Positions 1 through 6,139 of a DNA stretch of 10,039 nt are shown one piece after another. A program made the position numbers and the translations under genes. Source of the DNA: Clostridiales bacterium. Its GTDB lineage: Bacteria; Bacillota; Clostridia; Oscillospirales; Acutalibacteraceae. Each line of letters opens with the position of its first letter. The first letter of the stretch is position 1. Where the stretch lies: NCBI GenBank assembly GCA_019416395.1, contig DXXH01000013.1, positions 6,328 through 16,366 on the forward strand, given 5' to 3'. The notes beneath the pieces were generated by a model. That model did no database searches. It was not told the origin of the DNA and worked only from the letters and a program-made list of their open reading frames with translations.

Positions 1-82
1 ATCGTGCGCTACGCTTACTCCCAGCGCTGGAAACCGGTAGCGCGCCGTCCGCGGGGGTTACATCTCTGATGATTTACACCTG

Positions 83-787
83 TTAGACGTCCCAGCGGTA
101 GCCCAGGCCCCAGACTGTGACAATATGTTTGGGGTTGGAAGGCTGTTCTTCCACTTTCATGCGCAAGCGGCGGATATTCACGTCCACGATTTTTTCCTCG
201 CCGGTGTATCCGGGCCCCCAGACATGCTTGAGAATGTCTCCCCGGGCCAGGGCCACGCCGGGGTGGGAGAAGAAATACTCCATGATCTGGAATTCCACCT
301 GGGTCAGCTCGATGGGGCGCTTGCCCTTTAGGAAAGACCGGTTGCGCAGGTTCAGGCAGAATTCCCCGGACACCAGCTGGTCCCGCACAAAGTCTTCCCG
401 CTTGTTGGACGCCAGGGCCACCCGGCGGTATACGGCGTCCACCCGGGCCACCAGTTCCGAGGGGGAAAAGGGTTTGGTCACGTAGTCGTCGGCGCCCATC
501 ATCAGGCCGCTGACCTTGTCCATCTCCTGGGTACGGGCGCTGAGAAGGATAATGCCGATGGAAGAATTTTTCCGGCGCAGCTCCTTGCATACCGCCAGGC
601 CGTCATGCTGGCCAGGCATCATGATGTCCAGCACAGCCACGTCAAAATCGCCCTTTTCCTGGTCATAAAGCTCCAGGGCCTGGTCGCCGGTCTCCGCCTC
701 GAAGGTTTTGTACCCGGCCCGCTCCAGGTTGATGACCACAAATTCCCGAATGTTCTGTTCGTCTTCCGCGACAAGAATCTTACGCAT
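83..787 (-). CDS. OmpR/PhoB-family DNA-binding response regulator
   Basis: Cytoplasmic transcription factor of a two-component system, 234 aa, a normal full length for the family. Residues 1-120 form the receiver domain: acidic pair E8-D9, phosphoacceptor D54 in LDIMMPG, switch residue S83, and Y102 and K105 in DDYVTKPF. Residues about 130-234 form the winged-helix DNA-binding domain, with the typical VDVNIRRLRMK recognition-helix region and the GLGYRWDV end. The ATG at 785-787 is preceded, reading leftward, by AGGAAAGGGG, a good ribosome binding site. It lies 65 bases downstream of the lipoprotein gene with no clear promoter between them, so co-transcription is likely. No histidine kinase start is visible in the remaining 82 bases; one would be expected just beyond the left edge. 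Its regulon cannot be read from the sequence. The family assignment is very secure; the specific orthologue is not known. Confidence 0.96.
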   Translation of the reverse strand: MRKILVAEDEQNIREFVVINLERAGYKTFEAETGDQALELYDQEKGDFDVAVLDIMMPGQHDGLAVCKELRRKNSSIGIILLSARTQEMDKVSGLMMGADDYVTKPFSPSELVARVDAVYRRVALASNKREDFVRDQLVSGEFCLNLRNRSFLKGKRPIELTQVEFQIMEYFFSHPGVALARGDILKHVWGPGYTGEEKIVDVNIRRLRMKVEEQPSNPKHIVTVWGLGYRWDV

Positions 788-852
788 AGTACATATACCC
801 CTTTCCTGTTGGCAAACCTCTTTGAAAACCCGTCTCCGTAAAAGCCATGGGC

Positions 853-2223
853 TCAGTCCACGATCACATGAAACTGCCGCTTGATTTGGGCGATGGCCCG
901 CAGATACGAGCTGTCTTGGGTGAGCGTCTGTATCCCATAAACCAGGTCGCCCTGGGTGGCAAGCTGTTCATACCCGCTGGTTTCCCCCCGGCTGGCCCAG
1001 GCGGAAAGGGTAAAGGCCCGAATGGTGAACAGGGGGGATCCCAGCAGCTGGGAACCGTCCTCTCCGTTGACCACTTCCGTATAGGTGACGGTGCGGGTGG
1101 TGGTATTGTTGGACGTGGAGATTTTCCCTTCTAAGGCGCCCGGCAGGGGGAACCAGTAATTTTCCCCCAGGTTCATCAAGGTGGTGAGCGCCGGCGCATA
1201 ATCCGAGGGTGCTTGGAAATTGCTCCATTCCACCACATAGCTGGTGGAATCCAGAACCACCCCTTCGGGCAGTCCGGGAAGCCTGGTGGCCACCGGAATT
1301 TCCAGCAGCCCGTCCCCATTGATGTCCTGGGACAGAAATACTGCCGCCGAGGAACGGGAAAAAGGATTTTGATAGGTTTCCGTATTCACTCCCGGCGGGC
1401 CGTTTTTCAAAAGGCCGTTTTCCAGGTAAAATACCTGGGTGGTCATGCTGCCGTCGGCTTTGGAACCGTCCACCGCCACACCGGGCAGTTCCCGGTTCAG
1501 TTTCCCGAATTGGATGGACGTGTAATTGGTAATGGAGTTGTCGGCGCTGGCGGTGCACAGCTCGTAAAGGGCGTTGTCCCGCCAGGCGTAGATCCTGGCC
1601 AGGGCGGGAAGGGGTTCGGCTCCCTCTTCCTCGGCGGCCAGGTACTTGTCTACGGTGAAGACTTCCGAGATCCCGTCCCCGTCCAGGTCGGTGACGGTCA
1701 TTTCCCCATAGGTGCCCAGGGGGTATTCGGTCACGTTGCCGTCCTGGTACAGATAGGCGGAAACAGCAGCGGTACGGCCGGTGGTGCCGGCGGCGCTGCC
1801 CCAGCCGATGAGCACGTCTTCCTTGCCGTCCCCATTCAAATCCCCAAAGCAGACCAAGTCCACCTGGGTGGCCGTATTCTTAAAGGAAGCCGCTGTGCGC
1901 CAGCTGTTGTTTTGCCGTTCCAGGAAATAGGCTTCCACACCTTTGTCCAGGGCCACAAAACCCAGGGCATCGGAAACCCCGTCGCCGGTCCAGTCCCGCA
2001 TGATGATGGCCGAACGGTGTTCCCCGCGCTTGGGATAGACGAAGGTCAGTTCCTGCCGGTCTTCCTGGAGCAGCTCGTAGATGCCCTGCTGTTCCCGGTT
2101 GGCCCGGGGGGGCGACATCAGGTTCTGGGCGTCCAGCCCGGAGAAGGAACAGCCTGTCTGGGTCAGGCACAGAGCAGTCCCCAAGGCCAAAGCGGCCAGC
2201 CGTTTTCCAAAATGCTGATACAT
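853..2223 (-). CDS. VCBS/FG-GAP-repeat-like secreted lipoprotein of unknown function
   Basis: Predicted 456-aa surface lipoprotein. Residues 1-24 are a lipoprotein-type signal peptide: K7-R8, a hydrophobic stretch, then TQTGC with the likely lipidated C25. The lipobox is slightly unusual, with Gln rather than Leu/Val/Ile at -3. The mature part carries four DxDGDG-like calcium-binding loops at about residues 77-85 (DWTGDGVSD), 128-136 (DLNGDGKED), 179-187 (DLDGDGISE) and 300-308 (DINGDGLLE). These are typical of VCBS/FG-GAP beta-propeller-like proteins. No catalytic motif is recognised. An in-frame ATG exists at 2286, but it has no ribosome binding site and falls in a hairpin. The ATG at 2221-2223 is preceded by AAGGGGGAAG with 8-base spacing and starts a proper signal peptide, so I chose it. 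The next gene downstream is a response regulator, so an envelope-sensing role is possible but only inferred. Confidence 0.85.
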   Translation of the reverse strand: MYQHFGKRLAALALGTALCLTQTGCSFSGLDAQNLMSPPRANREQQGIYELLQEDRQELTFVYPKRGEHRSAIIMRDWTGDGVSDALGFVALDKGVEAYFLERQNNSWRTAASFKNTATQVDLVCFGDLNGDGKEDVLIGWGSAAGTTGRTAAVSAYLYQDGNVTEYPLGTYGEMTVTDLDGDGISEVFTVDKYLAAEEEGAEPLPALARIYAWRDNALYELCTASADNSITNYTSIQFGKLNRELPGVAVDGSKADGSMTTQVFYLENGLLKNGPPGVNTETYQNPFSRSSAAVFLSQDINGDGLLEIPVATRLPGLPEGVVLDSTSYVVEWSNFQAPSDYAPALTTLMNLGENYWFPLPGALEGKISTSNNTTTRTVTYTEVVNGEDGSQLLGSPLFTIRAFTLSAWASRGETSGYEQLATQGDLVYGIQTLTQDSSYLRAIAQIKRQFHVIVD

Positions 2224-2231
2224 GTGACAGG

Positions 2232-2241
2232 CTTCCCCCTT
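2232..2241 (-). promoter_or_regulatory. Ribosome binding site deciding the lipoprotein start
   Basis: Read on the minus strand this is AAGGGGGAAG, 8 bases before the ATG at 2221-2223. It is the only good Shine-Dalgarno match near the start and argues against the upstream in-frame ATG at 2284-2286. Confidence 0.75.
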
Positions 2242-2251
2242 TCTCCGGTGA

Positions 2252-2284
2252 GGTTCCAGGCGGAAAAAAGCCGCCAGTGGAACC
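2252..2284 (-). promoter_or_regulatory. Leader hairpin upstream of the lipoprotein gene
   Basis: Near-perfect inverted repeat. GGTTCCA (2252-2258) pairs with TGGAACC (2278-2284), and GGCGG (2259-2263) pairs with CCGCC (2271-2275). The loop is 7 bases and there is a 2-base bulge (2276-2277), giving 12 base pairs in total. It lies inside the predicted 5' leader of the lipoprotein mRNA, 28 bases before the start codon. On the plus strand it is followed by ATTTTT (2285-2290), so it could also act as a terminator against antisense transcripts. Which role applies cannot be decided from the sequence. Confidence 0.6.
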
Positions 2285-2306
2285 ATTTTTCAAAATGATT
2301 GGAAAT

Positions 2307-2315
2307 ATTATAGCA
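2307..2315 (-). promoter_or_regulatory. Extended -10 promoter for the lipoprotein (and response regulator) genes
   Basis: On the minus strand this reads TGCTATAAT: a perfect TATAAT -10 (2307-2312) with the TG of an extended -10 element. The -35 is weak. TTGATG lies at 2333-2338, but its spacing of 20 is too long, which fits an extended -10 promoter. The start of transcription would be near 2300, giving a leader of about 77 bases. Confidence 0.65.
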
Positions 2316-2364
2316 TATTGTTGGGAAAAAATCATCAAGAAAGTGTGGCAGACCCAACTGTTCG

Positions 2365-2394
2365 TTGACAAACCTGGGGGACGGGGGATAGAAT
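2365..2394 (+). promoter_or_regulatory. Sigma-70/SigA-type promoter for rsmE
   Basis: A perfect -35 TTGACA (2365-2370), an 18-base spacer and -10 TAGAAT (2389-2394), ending 22 bases before the rsmE ATG. The predicted leader is therefore short, about 15 bases. It is divergent from the lipoprotein promoter. Confidence 0.75.
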
Positions 2395-2416
2395 CATGGA
2401 AGAAAGGGGGAGAACA

Positions 2417-3163
2417 ATGCCCAGATTTTTTGTGGATCAACGGCCCGAGGGGGAAACCTTCCTCGGCGGAGAGGACGGCAGGCACATTGCCAAATCCCTG
2501 CGCATGCGGCCGGGAGAGGCTTTGACCCTGTGCGACGGCCAGGGGACCGACTACGGGTGCAGGGTGATTTCCTGCGATGGGGAAGGGGCCCTGGTGCAGG
2601 TGGAAAACAGCGCTCCCAGCAAGGGCGAGCCCCGGACCAAAGTCACCGTGTGCCAATGCCTGGCCAAAGGGGATAAGCTGGAGACCGTGACCCAGAAATC
2701 CGTGGAGCTGGGGGCCTGGGAGATTTGGCCGGTGGAAAGCTCCCGGTGCGTGGTGCGGCTGGATGGGAAATCCGCTGGGAAGAAAACCGCCCGGCTGCAA
2801 AAGATCGCCCGGGAAGCCGCCATGCAGAGCGGCCGGGGAAGGATCCCCCAGGTGCTGGAGCCGGCGCCTTTGAAGCAGGCTTTGGAAACTGCCGCCCGGG
2901 AAGGGGAGATCCTGTTTTTCTACGAGCAGGGGAAGGAAAGCCTGAAAAAGGCCTTGTCTTCCGCCGGGGACCGGCTGTTTGTGTTCGTGGGGCCGGAAGG
3001 GGGATTTTCCCCGGAAGAAGCGGCGCTGGCCCAGTCCCTGGGCGGAAAGCTTCTCACCTTGGGGCCCCGGATTCTCCGCACGGAAACGGCGCCTTTGGCG
3101 GCCCTTGCCTGCGTCTTCTATGAGCGGGGAGATATGGAGCTGGAAGGGGGAGACCTGCCGTGA
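2417..3163 (+). CDS. rsmE: 16S rRNA (uracil(1498)-N3)-methyltransferase RsmE
   Basis: Methylates N3 of U1498 (E. coli numbering) in 16S rRNA of the 30S subunit, using S-adenosylmethionine; a SPOUT-fold enzyme. The protein is 248 aa, typical for RsmE. The N-terminal PUA-like RNA-binding part (about 1-70) begins MPRFFVDQ. The SPOUT domain (about 73-245) shows KGDKLETVTQKSVELG (84-99), KIAREAAMQSGR (129-140), GPEGGFSPEE (192-201) and the knotted cofactor loop LGPRILRTETA (215-225), all family hallmarks. An in-frame ATG 21 bases upstream (2396) is possible. The ATG at 2417 is better because AAAGGGGGAG ends 4 bases before it and the N-terminus then matches the family start. It has its own promoter and overlaps the next gene by 4 bases, so the two are probably translationally coupled. 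Confidence 0.95.
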   Translation: MPRFFVDQRPEGETFLGGEDGRHIAKSLRMRPGEALTLCDGQGTDYGCRVISCDGEGALVQVENSAPSKGEPRTKVTVCQCLAKGDKLETVTQKSVELGAWEIWPVESSRCVVRLDGKSAGKKTARLQKIAREAAMQSGRGRIPQVLEPAPLKQALETAAREGEILFFYEQGKESLKKALSSAGDRLFVFVGPEGGFSPEEAALAQSLGGKLLTLGPRILRTETAPLAALACVFYERGDMELEGGDLP

Positions 3164-3885
3164 AAAACGTGCTGGTGACCGGAGCTTCCGGGGGGATAGG
3201 CAAGGCAGTGGCCTTGGAGCTTGCCCGCCGGGGATGGGGCGTGGCCCTGCAATACCGGCAAAACCGGCAGTCCGCCCAGGAAACGGTGGAGAAGATCCTT
3301 CAGCTGGGGGGCAACGCCAAAGCCTACCAGGCGGACTTGACCGACGAAGCCCAGGTGAAATCCCTGTTTGACGCTGCCCAGGCGGATTTCGGCTTTCTGG
3401 AAGGGTTGGTGAACAATGCCGGGTCTGCCTGGAAAGGGCTGTTCACGGATATGACCCTGGAAGACTGGCGGGGGGTGATGGACGCGGACCTGACCAGCGT
3501 GTTTTTGTGCTGCCGTCAGGCTTTGCCCCCCATGATCCGGCAGAAACGGGGCAGCATTGTGAATGTAAGCTCCATGTGGGGGCAGGTGGGGGCTTCCTGC
3601 GAGGCGGCCTATTCGGCGGCCAAAGCGGGAGTGATCGGCCTGACCAAGGCGCTGGCCAAGGAAGAAGGCCCTTCCGGGGTGCGGGTGAACTGCCTGGCCC
3701 CCGGGGTGATCGCCACCCCCATGAACGGGGATCTGTCCCCGGCGGATTTGGACATGCTCCGGGAAGAGACGCCCCTGGAGCGGATCGGCACCCCTGAGGA
3801 AACCGCCCAAGGGGTGGCGTTCCTGCTGGAGCAGGAGTTCCTCACCGGGCAGGTGCTGGGTTTAAACGGCGGGCTGGTGATCTGA
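3160..3885 (+). CDS. Short-chain dehydrogenase/reductase, probably YmfI-type EF-P 5-aminopentanone reductase
   Basis: NAD(P)H-dependent SDR, 241 aa. It has the Rossmann motif TGASGGIG (7-14), NNAG (85-88), the catalytic S138, Y151 and K155 (YSAAK), and ends LNGGLVI. The stretch around SSMWGQVGASCE (137-148) is, from memory, like clostridial proteins annotated as elongation factor P 5-aminopentanone reductase (YmfI of Bacillus), which finish the 5-aminopentanol modification of EF-P. That fits a place beside an rRNA methyltransferase gene better than a second FabG would. It could still be a FabG paralogue, since true fabG is at 7227. Odd point: the position of the usual catalytic Asn (VNL) is Asp110 (DADL, codon 3487-3489). 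Start is GTG, overlapping the rsmE stop (GTGA), with GGAAGGGGGAG 7 bases upstream. SDR membership is certain; the specific role is a moderate inference. Confidence 0.8.
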   Translation: MKNVLVTGASGGIGKAVALELARRGWGVALQYRQNRQSAQETVEKILQLGGNAKAYQADLTDEAQVKSLFDAAQADFGFLEGLVNNAGSAWKGLFTDMTLEDWRGVMDADLTSVFLCCRQALPPMIRQKRGSIVNVSSMWGQVGASCEAAYSAAKAGVIGLTKALAKEEGPSGVRVNCLAPGVIATPMNGDLSPADLDMLREETPLERIGTPEETAQGVAFLLEQEFLTGQVLGLNGGLVI

Positions 3886-3925
3886 GGGAATGGCCTGAGG
3901 CGGGGGTTTTCCCAAAAGCCCAGCC

Positions 3926-3958
3926 GGGGGGAAAGGGGGGGGAAGGGTGGGGGAGGGG
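3926..3958 (+). promoter_or_regulatory. Five G-runs abutting the fab operon promoter (possible G-quadruplex)
   Basis: Runs of 6, 8, 3, 5 and 4 guanines separated by only AAA, AA, T and A. The last run ends at the base before the -35 box. This meets the usual G3+/short-loop pattern for a G-quadruplex on the plus strand. A C6 run (3968-3973) lies between -35 and -10 and could instead pair with the G-runs. Its function is unknown. Confidence 0.6.
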
Positions 3959-3987
3959 TTGACAAATCCCCCCGTTTCCTATAAAAT
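3959..3987 (+). promoter_or_regulatory. Main promoter of the fatty-acid synthesis operon
   Basis: A perfect -35 TTGACA (3959-3964), a 17-base spacer and -10 TAAAAT (3982-3987), directly in front of fabH with a leader of about 95 bases. GGGG-N9-CCCC (3955-3971) surrounds the -35, and GGGG-N7-CCCC (3991-4005) lies just past the -10. These could be operator-like dyads or only by-products of the G/C runs. I see no sequence resembling the known FapR or FabT boxes. Confidence 0.8.
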
Positions 3988-4088
3988 AAAGGGGTTAAGC
4001 TCCCCCCAGGGAAAACGGCTGGAAATCCAGGCGGAAAACCAGGGGAAAGAGGTAGAAATTACAAGAATTTTTGACAGGAGATCAGGAT

Positions 4089-5045
4089 ATGAGCTTTCAG
4101 ATTCTGGGTACGGGCAGCTTCACGCCGGAAAAGGTCCTTACAAATGACGACCTTTCCAAGATGGTGGAGACATCGGACGAGTGGATCACAAAACGGGTGG
4201 GCGTCAAGGAACGCCACGTGTGCACTACCGAGAGCAACACAGATATGGGTGTGGCCGCGTCCCTGGCGGCCTTGGAGAACAGCGGTGTGAAGGCTGAGGA
4301 ACTGGATCTGATTATCGGCGCCACCATCAGCGCCGACACCATTTCCCCTGGCTTGGCGGGCATGGTGCAGAACCGGATCGGGGCTCATTGTCCCTGTTTT
4401 GATATGAATGTGGCCTGTCCGGGATTCCTGTTCGCCCTGGACGTGGCGGACGGCTTTTTTGCCCGGAAAAAGGTGAAGAAGGTGCTGGTGGTCAGCTCGG
4501 AGCGCATGAGCGGCATGATCGACTGGACCGACCGGAGCACCTGCGTGATTTTCGGGGACGGCGCCGGGGCGGCCGTGCTGGGCGAGGGAGACAATTACCT
4601 TTCCTCTACCCTGAGCACCATTGGCGGCGACAATGTGATATCCATTCCCACCAAGTGGGACAACTCTCCCTTCTTTGAGCAGGAGCTGAAAAAGAACTGC
4701 GTGTTCATGGCAGGGCAGGAGACCTATAAATTTGCTGTGACGTCTATGGTGCGGGACGTGCGGCTGGTGATGGAGCAGGCGGGGATCACCGGGGAACAGG
4801 TGAAGGCCGTCATTCCCCACCAGGCCAACTACCGGATCATCAATGAGGCCCGGCGCCGTCTGCCGGAGATCGCCCCGGAGAAGTTCCTGGTGAACATCGA
4901 CCGGTACGGCAATACGTCCTCAGCCAGTGAGCCCATCTTGCTGGACGAGGCCAACCGCCAGGGGCTTTTGCAGCGGGGGGACTATGTGGTGCTCACCGCT
5001 TTTGGCGGCGGATTGTCCACAGCGGCTTGCGTGGTGCGCTGGTAA
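4089..5045 (+). CDS. fabH: Beta-ketoacyl-ACP synthase III FabH
   Basis: Starts fatty-acid chains by condensing an acyl-CoA (acetyl- or branched-chain) with malonyl-ACP; a cytoplasmic thiolase-fold dimer. The protein is 318 aa, the usual length. The catalytic triad is complete: C110 (VACPGF), H244 (IPHQAN) and N275 (RYGNTSS), almost at the E. coli FabH positions. Further family motifs are TSDEWI (28-33) near the N-terminus and FGDGAGAAVL (155-164). The residue after the catalytic Cys is Pro where E. coli has Ala. A longer reading frame opens at TTG 4071, but the ATG at 4089 has AGGAGA (4076-4081) 7 bases upstream and gives the standard N-terminus. It is the first gene of the fab operon, followed by a 149-base gap without an ACP gene. 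Primer preference, straight or branched, cannot be told from sequence alone. Confidence 0.96.
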   Translation: MSFQILGTGSFTPEKVLTNDDLSKMVETSDEWITKRVGVKERHVCTTESNTDMGVAASLAALENSGVKAEELDLIIGATISADTISPGLAGMVQNRIGAHCPCFDMNVACPGFLFALDVADGFFARKKVKKVLVVSSERMSGMIDWTDRSTCVIFGDGAGAAVLGEGDNYLSSTLSTIGGDNVISIPTKWDNSPFFEQELKKNCVFMAGQETYKFAVTSMVRDVRLVMEQAGITGEQVKAVIPHQANYRIINEARRRLPEIAPEKFLVNIDRYGNTSSASEPILLDEANRQGLLQRGDYVVLTAFGGGLSTAACVVRW

Positions 5046-5156
5046 ATTGCCCATTTGCCAACGGGCCGGGAGCTTGGCGGGAAACGCTGACCTTTTGCCG
5101 GGAAAGCGTGGCGTCACCAAGGGGATCTATTTGAGAAAAACCAGAGATTGAGATAC

Positions 5157-5170
5157 GCCGGGCTTCCGGC
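5157..5170 (+). promoter_or_regulatory. Small stem-loop before fabK
   Basis: GCCGG (5157-5161) and CCGGC (5166-5170) pair over a 4-base loop, 10 bases upstream of the fabK ribosome binding site (AGGAAGGA, 5181-5188). It lies in the 149-base fabH-fabK gap and has no T-run, so it is not a standard terminator. It may be an mRNA processing or stability element, or chance. Confidence 0.35.
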
Positions 5171-5194
5171 AGAAAGAGAAAGGAAGGATCGTCA

Positions 5195-6139
5195 ATGATT
5201 AAAACGCCTATCTGCGACCTGTTGGGGATCGAGTACCCCATTTTCCAGGGCGGCATGGCCTGGATTTCCGACGGCAAGCTGGCGGCGGCCGTGTCCAATG
5301 GGGGCGGCCTGGGGATCATCTCCGCCATGAACGCCAACGCCGAGTACCTGAAAAAGCAGATCGACCTGGCTCGCAGCCTGACCGATAAGCCTTTCGGCGT
5401 GAACATCATGCTCATGTCCCCCTTCGCGGAAGAGGTGGCCAAGCTGGTGGCGGAAGAGAAAGTGCCCGTTGTCACCACCGGAGCAGGCAACCCGTCCCGG
5501 TACATGCCCATGTGGCTGGAAGCGGGCATCAAAGTGGTGCCTGTGGTGGCCAGCGTGGCCATGGCCCGTTTGGTGACCAAGGCGGGAGCCGCGGCCATCA
5601 TCGCCGAGGGCGGAGAGTCCGGCGGCCATGTGGGCGACCTGACCACCATGGTGCTGGTGCCCCAGGTGTGCGACGCCACGGACCTGCCTGTACTGGCGGC
5701 CGGAGGTATCGGCGACGGCCGGGGCATTGCGGCGGCCTTTATGCTGGGAGCTGTAGGCGTCCAGGTAGGCACCCGGTTCCTGGTGGCCGAGGAATGCGGC
5801 GTCCACCCCAATTACAAGAAAAAAGTGCTGAAAGCCAACGATATTGCCACCATGGTCACCGGCAAGCGGCTGGGCCACCCGGTGCGGCAGATCAAGAACC
5901 AGTTCGCCAAGGAGTACGCCAAGGCCGAGTACAGCCAGATCTCCGATGAAGAGCTGGAGCAGATGGGCCGGGGCGCTCTGTACCGGGCCGCTGTGGAAGG
6001 CGACGAGAAAACCGGCGACTTCCTGGCCGGCCAGATTTCCGGCATGATCCATAAAGAGCAGCCCGCCGCGGAGATCATCCAGGAGATGTTCACCCAGGCG
6101 GAAGAGGTGCTGAAAGGAGCGGGCAAATGGGTAAAATAG
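5195..6139 (+). CDS. fabK: Enoyl-ACP reductase II FabK (FMN-dependent)
   Basis: Reduces trans-2-enoyl-ACP to acyl-ACP with NAD(P)H through FMN, the last step of each elongation round. It replaces the SDR-type FabI, and FabK-type enzymes are insensitive to triclosan. The protein is 314 aa, a TIM-barrel of the nitronate monooxygenase superfamily. The N-terminus PIFQGGMAWIS, the motif EGGESGGHVG (138-147) with catalytic H145, the FMN-phosphate motif GGIGDGRG (170-177) and VGTRF (191-195) separate FabK from plain nitronate monooxygenases. Its operon position settles it. ATG at 5195 has AGGAAGGA 6 bases upstream. The 3' end overlaps fabD by 13 bases, pointing to coupled translation. I see no fabI in the window. 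Confidence 0.95.
   Translation: MIKTPICDLLGIEYPIFQGGMAWISDGKLAAAVSNGGGLGIISAMNANAEYLKKQIDLARSLTDKPFGVNIMLMSPFAEEVAKLVAEEKVPVVTTGAGNPSRYMPMWLEAGIKVVPVVASVAMARLVTKAGAAAIIAEGGESGGHVGDLTTMVLVPQVCDATDLPVLAAGGIGDGRGIAAAFMLGAVGVQVGTRFLVAEECGVHPNYKKKVLKANDIATMVTGKRLGHPVRQIKNQFAKEYAKAEYSQISDEELEQMGRGALYRAAVEGDEKTGDFLAGQISGMIHKEQPAAEIIQEMFTQAEEVLKGAGKWVK

Noticed and set aside
1..82. Start of a histidine kinase after the response regulator, or a further repeat copy
   Set aside because: No start codon with a ribosome binding site is seen on the minus strand. An 11-base match (43-53, inverted) to repeat copy 2 and a 5-bp dyad (24-28 with 39-43) are too short to count.
1213..2298. A 361-codon plus-strand open frame opposite the lipoprotein gene
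   Set aside because: It is Gly/Val/Pro-rich antisense shadow without a ribosome binding site or known motif, whereas the minus-strand frame has a signal peptide and calcium motifs.
3901..3921. Possible terminator after the SDR gene
   Set aside because: GGG-TTTT and AAAA-G-CCC can pair over a CCC loop, but the stem is short and bulged and is followed by G-runs rather than a T-run.
4071..4088. TTG start extending fabH by six codons
   Set aside because: The extension would overlap the ribosome binding site AGGAGA itself, and the ATG at 4089 has ideal spacing and the family N-terminus.
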